Shown here: in pieces, positions 11,401 through 22,424 of the stretch | How the letters are laid out: each line of letters starts with the position of its first letter | How positions within the stretch are numbered: the stretch's first letter is position 1 | DNA from: Phragmites australis | Taxonomy: Eukaryota; Streptophyta; Magnoliopsida; Poales; Poaceae | Length of the DNA: 64,000 nt | NCBI RefSeq assembly: GCF_958298935.1 | Contig: NC_084939.1 | Location: 193,501 to 257,500 of the forward strand | Reading direction: 5' to 3' | The notes under the pieces: model-generated | The model's database searches: none | The model's input: the letters and a program-made list of their open reading frames with translations, nothing else | What the model was told of the DNA's origin: nothing | Position numbers and translations under genes: made by a program

Positions 11401-12022
11401 ATCGGATAGAAGAATGTTCATACCATGCTGGAACCTAGTGGTGGCCAAGGCTGAGGGGGTCGTAAACTGCCTCCCTCAGCCTTAATTGTCAGCTTCGCCT
11501 CCATCCACCACCACTAGGCTCCGAAACAACCTTGCCTCCATCAAAGAACTTATCTCATGGCCCCACTATCGGCTACACCTCCTTCGTTAGGAAGGACGAG
11601 GTCACTATCCCCCGCCAAAGGTGTCGGGGTCCAAACCCTCCGCACGTCGATGACACCTACCTTGGTTGCGTTGAGGCCTAAACCTGTGTATGACTTTGTC
11701 GCTCTAGTCACCCCTAAAACACTAAAAAAAAATACCTACAATCGCACTCTCCGGCCGCTAACAACCGCTGCGTGCGAGGGGCCCGGGGAAGGTAAGGCAC
11801 TGGAGGTTAGGTGCAAAAAAACACATGTTTGGCTGCATGCCCGGAGGATCACCATACACTTCGATCAAAGAAAGAAAAAACAACACTAAGCGGACCCAAG
11901 GACTTAGTTATATTAATAAATTTCACATCCAAAAGATGCTTATATGCCTTCCCGAGTTCCTAATATCTGGACTACTCAGGACCAAAAGCACTTACAAAGG
12001 ATGGAGAAGAAAACTACAAGCC

Positions 12023-12298
12023 CTAACAACGGTGCATGAAGCGGTGAATGCACTTCATCTGCGGCCTACCGCTGCAGAGGCTGATGTAGTAGCCAGCCCC
12101 CGCGCTGTCAGAGGACGAGGACGAAGAGGACTCCTCCACAGCCTTCTCTCCCTCCTCCTTGGCCTTCTTCTTCTCCGCCTGGGCTGCCCCCTTCTTCGCT
12201 TCCGCCTTCTCTTCCTCTTTAATCTCCTTCTCCAAAATATCCCAGTCGACCTCCTCTTCATCATCAGAGATATTGATAATCTCGACTGAAGCGACCAA
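12023..12298 (-). pseudogene. Acidic/coiled frame, possible Tat accessory-gene remnant
   Basis: The minus-strand frame encodes SDDEEEVDWDILEKEIKEEEKAEAKK-type acidic and lysine-rich sequence, then a serine run (SSSSSSSDS). It resembles the acidic, Ser-rich carboxyl end of the antisense accessory gene of the Tat element at 52825-56048. It also lies on the strand opposite to the gag remnant at 8548, as expected for such a gene. There is no clear start or second exon. It is a weak call based on composition and position. Confidence 0.3.
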
Positions 12299-12299
12299 T

Positions 12300-13464
12300 C
12301 AGACTAGAGATTGAGACGGAGTGGCAGGGGCAGCTCTCTTTGCAAGGATGGAAGCACGATGGTGGCCGGCTCTAACCTTGCAAATATGCCCTGCGGGACC
12401 GCTCACCCCCGGAGGCACCACAGCAGGCGGAACCGGTGCCGGCGCCAGAGGTGACCCTACCCCAGTCAAGCCAATCGAAATTAGACATCTCTAACGATGA
12501 GGAGGGGGAGGACACCATGATCAAGTTGAAGAAGAATCGCTCTCTTATACAATAATGAAGGATCAACTAGGTAGATCTTAGCTTTTATAACCGGATCAAT
12601 CGTTTGTGTACGCCTAGGAAAGGAAACGGAACCGCCACGAGTACTGTCCCGCGGCCTTCCCAATTATCATCCTAAGGGGCCGTGGTCACATTCCGATCAA
12701 ATCCACGCACACACGATAACTCCTGCGGCAGCGTCCTAGTTTTTTACATACAATCCTGTCGTATTTATTATTTGAATCCCTTTCGGCGTATGCAAGGGTA
12801 ACTGGCACAAGACCCTAGGAGAACCGACGCATTACCCTATTAGACGGATTGATGTTACCACATGTCATTAATCACTTATATAAAAAACGGGGAGAATATC
12901 TTGCCTCTATATACGATCTCTATTACGATGATTCAAATAACGAAAATGCTCGCCATCAGAGAAGCTGAAGAGCTTGATCTGACCGCTGTAGGACTTCAAA
13001 TGGTCTTCGACTCCAACGTCTTTAGGCCTCCGGTCTCAGTATAGGCTTCGGAACGTATTACCTCCGCTCGAACCTCGACCGCCTGTACATACAATGGAGC
13101 GGAGAAGAGCAGAGCAGAGCAGGCGGTGGGTGAGAGAGTTGGCCCGACCACGAAACAAAGAAAGGAAAGGATCAGCGAAGAAAGAAGAAGAAGACCGACG
13201 GAACACGTGCAGCAAGGAAGACGGAACGAGTAAAAGGCCACTCCATTCCCTCGCTTCTCCTGCTCATGCTTCACGTGCTCTGCTCTGCTACGCGCCTAGT
13301 GAGTCGTCCACACGGCAGGGGCAGGCAGAGGCCAGAGGCAGCTCCCTCCTCCTCCAAATCTTAAATAACTTTCCCTCCCTCCCTCCGCCGGCCGCCTCTG
13401 CTATCCAATTCCGTCGATCCCGCTCCTTTGCCAATCCATCAATCCCCTCCCCACGCCACGCGCC
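12300..13464. other. Intergenic and rhomboid gene promoter/5' UTR
   Basis: 12300-12800 continues the low-copy-looking retroelement debris. 13080-13464 is purine- and then pyrimidine-rich and directly precedes the rhomboid start codon, so it likely holds the promoter and 5' UTR. I do not see a single clear TATA box; cttaaataac near 13362 is a weak candidate. Confidence 0.4.
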
Positions 13465-16400
13465 ATGAAGCCCGACGAAGACGTCCAGGTCCTCGTCGAG
13501 CGCCCCACGCCGCAGGGGACGCTCAGGGCCCGCCCCTACAACCGTCGCTGGTCCCCATGGATCGTCTCCGCCGCAACAGTCGCCTGCATCGTCGTCTTCC
13601 TCGTCACCATGTACGTCAACGACTGCCCCGGACGCTCCAACAACTGCACCGCGAGGTTCCTGGGACGCTTCGCCTTCCAGCCGCTCAGGGAGAACCCGCT
13701 CCTCGGCCCTTCCTCCGCCACGTACGTTACCATACGCCGGCCTCTTCCCTTCTTTCATCTGCAAATTAAAGGTGACTTTCTAGTCTGTTGCTGCATCATC
13801 AATTCCTGACTTGTTGCTGCAGTTACACAAACATGAATTCTTTCTGTACCTACCTGTCTGTCTTCGTCGTATGATACACATGACTAATTCCATATTCGGT
13901 TCGTACCGACACCGCAAATCATGACTCAAATGTTTTGCCTTGCTGCTCATAGATAGATTCTAGGAACGGTGGCTCAAAGATGATATTTTTATTAGCCTTC
14001 ACCTTTCATTTTTGTCAACTGCAATGCAACTAGGCGGATTGGCTTACGCCGTGCCCTTTTTTTTTTCACAGAACATGACAAAAGAAACCAATTTATGATA
14101 TCTCAATATTTACTTATGAATTTATCAATATTTAACACATTTACTTAATTATAAGGAAAACAGCAGTACTTTCATGTATGCACATAATTTTAGCATATAG
14201 ACAACAGTAATACGAAACTAACAAAATTTGTTTCATATTTTTTGATTTTTATATATTTTTCTTTGTATTTTAGATTATTTCAGTCGATTTATTAATATAA
14301 CTAATATTCCTGTTGATATTTTTTTTTGGAATTTCCCGAAAATAAAATTATATTATGTGTAAATATATGTATATGTATACACATATATACATACACATAC
14401 ACAGGGTCCACTGCTACAGTAGCTACAGTGCCGAACACATGAGAGCGCTCCAAATCTTGGAGCGATAATATATGTTATAGATTCCCAAAGTATCACATGC
14501 GAAAAATGTATTTATGGGTCGTAGAAACATTCTGTACAAATCAGTTTGTCCAATTTACCTTGTTTCAAACATTAAGTCTGCTTAATTTAGCTTTCAAAAT
14601 GAGTAAATTAGGCATTATAGTGACGAGCATTGCCTCGCTCCTCATAAAGGCATAGATGTCTTGTAGGTGTGAAGTGTGCAACGTTCCTTCCTTCCCGAGT
14701 TGGTAATTGACTTGGGGGGATGATATCATTGTCTGAAACTGACAGGTGAAAAATTAAATTGTACAACCAAGCAATTGGTTTGTCAACTCAAATGTAGGAT
14801 CTCTCAGTGATCACAAAATCTTTGAACTTTACTTAAAAAAAACTTTGGATTTGGTATCAGTTGATTTATCTTTGATTGCTCTCATAGTTGATTTGGTCCA
14901 TTGTCTGTACTCGTGGTGGGAGTTGGTGAAGGCTGAAGACAAACGCAAATTTTCTTCTCAATTGTCTACGCGTGTTCATGTTACTAACTTACTACATAAT
15001 TAGACTTCTGTGGAACATAGATTAGTCACTGTGATTTTCGGAAATGTAAAGTCAAAGAAGAGCAGGTGTGGGCTGTGATTTGCATCTTAAAGATGATGAT
15101 TTCAGTACTTGTGTTTCTAATTTAGGTACATTCTTAAGTATGGTCTTTCGAAACGGCTTACGTGTGGTTGAAATTAGAAGTAGTTTGCTCAGAACCATGA
15201 TCTGTGCTCCATAATGCCATTGTCTGGACCTAGAATTGCTATCAGAGGCTAAAAATAGTTTTTTTCTTTTCTTTTCATCTCAATGTCAGGTTGCTGAAGA
15301 TGGGGGCTCTAGATGTGTCTAAGGTTGTGCATGGTCGCCAAGGATGGCGTCTGATTACATGTATGTGGCTTCACGCCGGAGTTGTTCATTTACTCATCAA
15401 CATGCTGGGCCTCCTATTTATTGGTATCCGACTCGAACAAGAATTTGGGTTTGGTAAGTGAAAGCACTGTGTTTGCATTTTTTTTTTCATCTGAACTTTG
15501 TAGAATTTAACAGAAAGGAACAGAAAGAAATTACATCCCTGACAATCATAATTCGAACTCCCCTATCCATGTTGATTAGTTTACAAAAAATTTCATGAAA
15601 CTCGAATACAATTTCATGCTAGTACTAGTCCAAGTGATGAAGTGAATATGAAATACATATTTTTAACGCTTCAATGGCTTACTGAATCATGAAGTCTGCC
15701 TATGATGCAGTGAGGGTTGGTCTGGTTTACCTCGTCTCCGGTTTGGGTGGGAGCTTGATGTCCGCTCTCTTCATACGATCAAGTATTTCTGTTGGCGCCT
15801 CCGGTGCTTTGTTTGGATTGATTGGTTCCATGCTTTCGGAGCTCATAACAAATTGGTCACTCTATGCAAATAAGGTATGCATTTCCCTATCCATCGTTGT
15901 CCTCCATTCTGGAAGATTTGTTCATTTAAACGGTACAACCTTTTTCATTTTTCAGGTGTCAGCACTACTAACGTTGGTGTTGATGATCGTGGTGAATTTG
16001 GCTCTTGGGATTCTTCCCAGAGTAGATAACTTTGCTCACATTGGGGGCCTTATATCCGGTTTCTTCCTTGGATTTGTTATCTTCATTCGGCCACAGGTTG
16101 CTTGGCTGAACCAGAGAAGAGGAACACCTGGGCAACAAACTTCTCCCGTGAAACGCAAGCACAAGACATATCAGTATATATTGTGGTTGGCTGCTGCTAT
16201 CGCGCTCATTGTTGGGTATGTGAAACCTCTCTGTTGAGGCACTAATGTATAGGAATTTTTTCACACGCATGACGAAACCTGTTATCCGAAACTTACAGGT
16301 TTGCTGTGGCTACCGTGCTGCTTTTCCGAGGATACAATGCGAATGAGCACTGCTCTTGGTGTCACTATCTCAGCTGCGTTCCTACCAAGAGATGGAAATG

Positions 16401-16728
16401 CAACTCGTCGCCAACATTATGCACGGTAAGATAACCCAAAGTGCCTTGTTTGCATTTCCAAGTGCTATTGTTGTTGCGAACAAATGAACTAGAAATTTTT
16501 TAACAGTGTAAATGGTGCTTAATCTGTCTAAATTCTGAAGCCAGCCTTGTGAGATTCCTTTGGCATATATCCATGGTACTGAGAATGTTTTTCCCTTAAC
16601 TACAGGAAATTCAACGAGAGAACACTTTGAACTTGATATGTGAAGGCACAAACAAAAATGCGACGTACATCATAGGCGATCCGACGCAAGACAAGATTAA
16701 CGACCTCTGCAACCAGCTTTGCAGCTAG
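13465..16728 (+). CDS. RBL: Rhomboid-like intramembrane serine protease (RBL)
   Basis: Six exons read as one frame of 364 residues: 13465-13721, 15290-15453, 15711-15874, 15956-16215, 16299-16425 and 16606-16728. All introns are GT..AG. Rhomboids cleave membrane proteins inside the bilayer, and plant RBLs of this type are placed in Golgi or other secretory membranes. The first membrane segment is about residues 32-50. The family block [20 protein letters not shown] follows. The active-site Ser is S171 in GASGALFG and the catalytic His is H223 in HIGG, so the dyad is intact. The C-terminal Cys-rich tail, ending NDLCNQLCS, is typical of plant RBLs and is reached only if exon 6 is included; without that splice the frame stops after TVR. 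The first intron is 1.57 kb, AT-rich and repeat-like near 14280-14480. Confidence 0.93.
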
Positions 16729-16986
16729 CTTAGCAAGATCTGATTCCTTTCCCATTCCCCGCGAGTTTTCCCTCCCTGCTGTATCATATTCGTTATTCTT
16801 TGTGTACATGAATTAATAGATACATTTCTTCCTTGTGTGAGAGAGAATACAGCATTACCTCGCTTCACCATTTCGTAGACCTGCAGCGTATATCCTGGAT
16901 GAGTAGAAACAGACTGAGTTGATACAGTGATTTAAAAAGAAGAGTGTTTATTTGTCTGTACTTACGGATGCAATGATCATGTGAAG

Positions 16987-17233
16987 GTGTTTGGTTGCCT
17001 GTAAGGACGGATGCAATGACTCTGCACATTAGACTAATGAATGAGCCTATTGCAGTATTGTAGCAGATGTCAATGCAGCCATCGAGTCAGGCTTCATAGA
17101 GAAGCTCAATTCGGATATACGCACTAGATCAGACTCTAACTGTATAATTACATCTATAAATACAAATAATAATAATATATACAGACAATCAAATAAATTT
17201 CTTTATAAAATACACGTATAGACAACCAAACAC
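16987..17233. mobile_element. MITE-like element with GTGTTTGGTTG ends
   Basis: The left end reads gtgtttggttgcctgta and the right end, reverse complemented, reads gtgtttggttgtctata, giving imperfect terminal inverted repeats around an AT-rich centre. No convincing target duplication is seen. The hAT-type MITE at 17241 starts immediately after it. The outer ends of the 28317-34254 element are similar (gtgattagttgc), so they may belong to one family. Confidence 0.45.
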
Positions 17234-17240
17234 ACCCGAC

Positions 17241-17735
17241 TAGGGATGGCAACGGGGCTAATCCCCACGGGGAATGCTTCCCCATCCCCGTCCCCATTTA
17301 GCTATCGGGGGGAAGATTTCTCCCATCCCCATCCCCGCGGGGAATTTGCGGGGATCGGGTCCCCAACGGGGATATAAAATTGAATGATATTTGATTATTT
17401 TTATATATTAATAATATATATGTTGTATAAATAAGTAATTTATTGATGTATACGAGGGTAATTAATATAAGATTGATTAAATATTATAGGTTAGACAAAA
17501 AAGAATAAGAGTAATTTATTATTTACTCTACGTAATGTAATGTTTGTACATTTATATAATAAGAAAAATATGTATATATGTGATATCGAGGATATAGCGG
17601 GGAGCGGAGACGGGGAGCGCCTTCCCGTCCTCGTCCCCATATGAGTTCGCGGAGGATAAAGTCTCCCCATTCTCGTTCCCTAATAGGAGAATTCCTCACG
17701 GAAAATCGGGGATCAGGTCCCCATTAACATCCCTA
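17241..17735. mobile_element. hAT-type MITE with perfect 8-bp TSD
   Basis: The ends are tagggatggcaacggggc on the left and, reverse complemented, tagggatgttaatgggga on the right. The element is flanked by an identical 8-bp direct repeat, cacccgac, at 17233-17240 and 17736-17743. An 8-bp duplication and TAGGGATGG-like ends are typical of non-autonomous hAT elements. There is no coding capacity. The element ends roughly 140 bp before the likely transcription start region of the SR gene, so it may contribute promoter sequence. Confidence 0.88.
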
Positions 17736-18339
17736 CACCCGACATCTCTCTGGTAAGCTGGGTGCCTGCCTGGGCCGAAGGAGGTATCAATCAGCTGAAG
17801 CGAGGGCCCATTGCGAAACACCGACGGCCCAAATAAAATTCTTCCTTGTTCCTTCACACGGACGGGTCCTCTTCTCTCCTTTCCTCTCTTCCTCCTCGCT
17901 CGCTCGCCCGCTTGCCCTAATTCCGCATCTCCGCCGGCGCGGTGCGGCGGCGGCGCCTTCTTACCCGCGGTAACGCCCCCTCCCTCTCGCTCTCCCTCCT
18001 TCTGTGTCGTTCGCTCGCTCGCTATCCGTGCTCATGTCTTGCGGTCTAGGAACCACAATACTTTCCCGAATGATTCCGAACAATTAATTGCTCTTGACGC
18101 GATGGATGTTCGTGCGACCCAGAATCTTTCTTATTTACCAGCGTTCGCGGCGATCTATCCGTTTAGCACGAGGCGTGCATGGATTAGTCTGATTCTTTTC
18201 AGGAACATGTGCGTCCTGTATGCTTCTCAATTGACAGCCCTTTACCTTGATTCTTCAACCCCAGCTTGGATTGCTTGCTACCGTGAGGGTGAGGCGTACC
18301 GATGGACTGAATCAATTGCGTCTGCAGGTACCGAGAGCA

Positions 18340-21300
18340 ATGGGGAGGTACAGCCCCGCTTTCCATAGCCCCCCTAGGAGAGGACATGGCGGCAGGGGAA
18401 GAAGCCCACCGAGGAGAGGATATGGTGGCGGCGGCGGCGGCCGCGGAGGACGCGGTGACCAAGGCTCTGTAAGTCTCCTGGTCCGTAACATTCCGCTCAG
18501 ATGCAGGTATACAAACTCTGGCCTCAACATCCTTGGCAATTTCTTCTTCTCATCGCTCGTTAACTTGCTCCTTATGGTTCTCCCCCAAATTTGCAGGCCT
18601 GAAGATCTCCGTGCCCCTTTTGAAAGGTTCGGTCCTGTTCGGGATGTTTACCTGCCAAGGGACTATCACACTGGGTAAGTGTTAATGGAGCCGCTGAGCT
18701 AACCTGGTTGTTGGTTTAGCTGCCGTCCTTTTCTATCCGTTACGTTTCAGTGCCATGGTTGGATGACGGATATATAAAAAAATATGTTGAACCATTGAGC
18801 ATTCAAAGGCACTCGGAAGCTTAAAACTCCTTTTCTTGCTTGTGCTTTTGAAGAGCATAGAAGAACAAGCCTTTTAGGATGTTATAGTCCTATCATCATG
18901 TGGAAATACGATTGTTAATGTCTGTGTGAAACTAAACATTTTGCTTGGGTTGTAGACTTTGCTGGAGATCTACTCACGGTCGTAGCTCACATATACTACA
19001 TGAGTTGCCAGTGGGAGATTGTCCTAGTTCAAAACTTTTGTGTTAAAGAACTTGCTTGCACCCTTTTCATTTTCTGTACGGCATACTTGTTGCAAACTCT
19101 CAGAATAGTCAAAATGTGTGGAGTACGCCTGGTAACTCCTTGACGTCTTGAGCTTCACAAGTTAATGTCTCGTGAAGGGTATATTTACTTTACATTATAC
19201 TACCCATGAGTTTTCTGCTGGTACGAATTACTCTTTTGAAATTATTCCCAGGATTGTATTTGGTTGAAGGTAAATACAAGCCCTGAACTTGTTGAAGAGC
19301 ACGTTAACAGTCCTAACCGCTTATTTGCTTGGTGAGATAGAGTATTGTGCGAATGAAGTTCTTTTATGAAGACAAGATTCGATTTGTTGACAAAATTAAT
19401 TTCCTGAAGAGAAGAGGGTTTTACTGTGTCTTCCCTGAGAAGATATAATGAAGAGAAGTTGGTTTCAAGTACTTTCATGACTTTTCAAACATTTGAAGAA
19501 CTTGAAGCGAATCAGTTTATGAAGATGTATACAAGAAACTTGGATACTAAGACGAGCCTGGGCTCCTAACCGCTTTTTGAGAGGCTTGCTACCTTTTGAT
19601 GAACATGTTAGTAAGTTGTTAGCTGTGCTTCATGGAGAATTATAGAGGATTCACAGGAATATGAAACTGTGGTGGTAACCCGTTGGGCACATACTATTAA
19701 TGATCAATATGTGCCCTCTTGTTTGTTTATTATACTATGTGAATTGTACTTATCAAGGATTTTGTAATCATTTAGGGAGCCAAGAGGGTTTGGATTTGTG
19801 GAGTTTGTTGATGCTTATGATGCTTCTGAGGCGCAATATCACATGAACCGTCAGATGTTTGCTGGACGAGAGATCACTGTTGTTCTTGCTGCGGATACAC
19901 GGAAAAGGCCTGAGGAAATGCGTAGACGAACAAAACCAAGGTATGCCAGTACCCATTGCTGTTTTGAAAGCTTTATCTGTGTATTTCATTTTAGATGACT
20001 TTGAGTGGCTGCTCTGCAGAGGTTATTCTGATCATGAGGGGCGTCGTTCTTCTCGCCATGGTAATCTGATTTATTTCCACTGGTTATAGTTATTTTTGTC
20101 CTATTATTTGAGCTGCACAGCTGAATGCTAGAGTTTTCATTATCATAATCCAACTTATAAGAAATGTACCCTGTCTAAGTATAACTGTCTCTGTTTGATT
20201 CATTCCGAAGTAAATACCCAAAATAGAAAAAAATCTAGAGTCTTGATCCATTCAATTTTATGCTTGATGTGTTATGCAATTTCTTTTCTTTGGTTCTATA
20301 ATGCCCTGGCACTATTTTTCTGTATCGGGGCTGCACCTACTGGTATACAAATGTTCTTCATTGAATACCACGGGTTTGCAATATTTACATGTTGCTACCC
20401 TTCCTGTAGGACGGTCTCGTTCTCGTTCCTACTCACGTTCCCGCTCCCCACGCCCTCGTGGCCGTGCTAGATCCCGGTATGTCATTGAGTCTATGAAGAA
20501 GTAATTTAACCATGATGCACTACGCAATGATCTTTATCAAAATGATGCTGCATACACTGCAGGTCATACTCTCCTGCCCCTAAAAGGCGGGATGACTACT
20601 CTGCTTCCCCACGGGCAAAGGAAGAGCACCGGAGATCACCAAGGCAGACTAAAGAACACGATGGGGATAAGAAGCGGAGATCCTATACTCCTGATGATAG
20701 AAGTGATCGCCGTGGTGGAGACAATGGTCATGCTGAGTAAGTTCTGTATATCCAATGCTGCTACATTTGTTTGGTGTAATCTAGTTTTGTGACTCCCAAA
20801 CTAATGTTGTGCTTACTGAGTGGTCATGTTTTGGAGCTTTTCTTTTTTGCCATGTATAGCACGCAACAGACTGAGGGTTGCTACTATAATCTTTATTTGA
20901 CAAAGAATTTTGTTACTTCATACCCATTAAACTGCATCAATTGTGCGTACTAGAAGTGATCATTTGTTAATGGTGAATGGAACCCTGAGAACACATAAAT
21001 TTATACCTTGTCCACCAATAGTGTCTTATGGGCTACTGCCTAAAATTTGAGCGCTCCAGTACTTGTAAAAGTGTACCAAAATTCCTTGTACTATGCATAT
21101 TTTCAGCAATATTGTATTGAAAATCCCACAACTGTTGGTATGTTCATATCCTACTAGATTCAGGTTGTTCCGATGCTAGTGAGCAACTGAGCAAATCATA
21201 TATTCGCATTCACATCATGGACCTGACACCATCTTTTTTTGTTTTTGGTTTTCCATTGTATTAGAAACGTAGAGTTGATGTGTTTTTGGTTTAGGTTTAT

Positions 21301-21471
21301 TTACAAGTGGGTCATATACTCCGTTGCGTGTGCAATAACAGTTTATGTAATGTGGGCAGGAGGTCACCGGCAGCTGAGGACGAGGAACCTCGGCGGCGCC
21401 GCAGAGCATCGACTGAGTCACCTCCAGGGTCGCGGTCAAGATCGGCATCTCCTACCCACAGCAGCCGATGA
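18340..21471 (+). CDS. SCL30: SR splicing factor, SC35-like SCL30 type
   Basis: Seven coding exons give 267 residues: 18340-18506, 18597-18674, 19776-19940, 20020-20060, 20410-20476, 20563-20736 and 21360-21471, all with GT..AG introns. The protein starts MGRYSPAFHSPPRRG, an Arg/Pro/Gly-rich extension typical of the plant SCL group. One RRM follows, with RNP2 in SLLVRNIP and RNP1 in RGFGFVEF. An RS domain then has the SRSRSYSRSRS block and ends near SRSRSASPTHSSR. SR proteins bind pre-mRNA in the nucleus and direct splice-site choice. A 5' UTR intron is likely (donor at 17970, acceptor ending 18327). The RRM is split by a 1.1-kb intron (18675-19775) between the two RNP motifs. Long introns there are where plant SR genes commonly regulate themselves by alternative splicing; that is inference for this gene. 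Confidence 0.93.
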
Positions 21472-22424
21472 TCCGATAAGGGAACCGTGTCTGTGATATA
21501 CACGCTTCATATTGTGGTGGTTGATGTGCTCAGTTTGTAGCCCTTTATTTTTCCCCCCTCTAGTTGTTTTGTGCTGTGTGATGGATGGTTGATTGAGGTT
21601 AGATTGCTAGTAAGATGAGTGAGGCCGTTAAACCTTTTGCTTTGCTGAGAATGTATGAGAAGACAAGGTGCGGTATTGTTGTTGTGAGACGTAGTAACTT
21701 GATGCGGTGGTGGTACTTAGTGTTGTGGTCTATGCATTGCAACGTTTTTTTTTTCGAGGTATGCATTGCAACGTTATGCTACGATACGGTGGGATGATTT
21801 TGTGTTGTTTGTTGGACATGTGGTTTGGCCCGGACCTACCTAGTACCTCCCCCCCCCCCCCTCTCTCTCTCTCTCTTCCTCCACACGCGTTGCTGCCTAC
21901 CATGGGTGATGCGTGGCCGCCTCCTTCGTCGTCTTCTCTCCTTCATTCTTTGCCATTTCTTTCCCCTCAAAGCTCATTTGTCCTCGAAAGGGATTTGCAC
22001 CACTAGTTGCGAAATAAACCAAAGCAAGTGAAATGCAAAGAAAAAAGAAAAGAAAGGATGATGTAAACAATTGCCCTGCATCCCTCTTAGCCTCCTTTAC
22101 CCTCCAAAGAGCCCTCTTTAGCATAATTCAAACTGAAAACAAGAAGGAATTATGAAACCAAAATACAAGCCCACTTTAGCAATTTTCTGTTGTGCTTTCC
22201 CATTTCTTTCCTGGAATTTTGCCACCAGTTGAACAAAGCATGAGATGAAAAGAAAAGAATCGAGGCACCAAACGTTGGCGCCATTAAAAAAAGAAATACT
22301 ACTGTAGTACTCTACTGAACGAAGGGCGAGAGGGGTGAGGTTTGGTTTGTTTCAAAACGACAAGGGAGGGAGGGAGGCCTTCTGGGCTTGCTTGCTTGCT
22401 TCCAAATCCAAATCGCTCGGCTCC
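21472..22424. other. SR 3' UTR, intergenic and glucanase promoter
   Basis: The left part is the SR gene 3' UTR. A poly-C tract followed by a TC microsatellite lies at about 21848-21876. 22290-22424 is the immediate 5' flank of the glucanase gene. No other gene is supported. Confidence 0.5.
21848..21876. repeat. (C)n(CT)n microsatellite
   Basis: An uninterrupted C run is followed by about eight CT dinucleotides, between the SR and glucanase genes. Confidence 0.9.

Noticed and set aside
12862..13044. Small plus-strand frame of 60 codons upstream of the rhomboid gene
   Set aside because: No start context, no family, and AT-rich debris composition.
22335..22424. Upstream in-frame Met for the glucanase
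   Set aside because: It would add 30 residues before the signal peptide; the Met at 22425 starts the hydrophobic leader directly.
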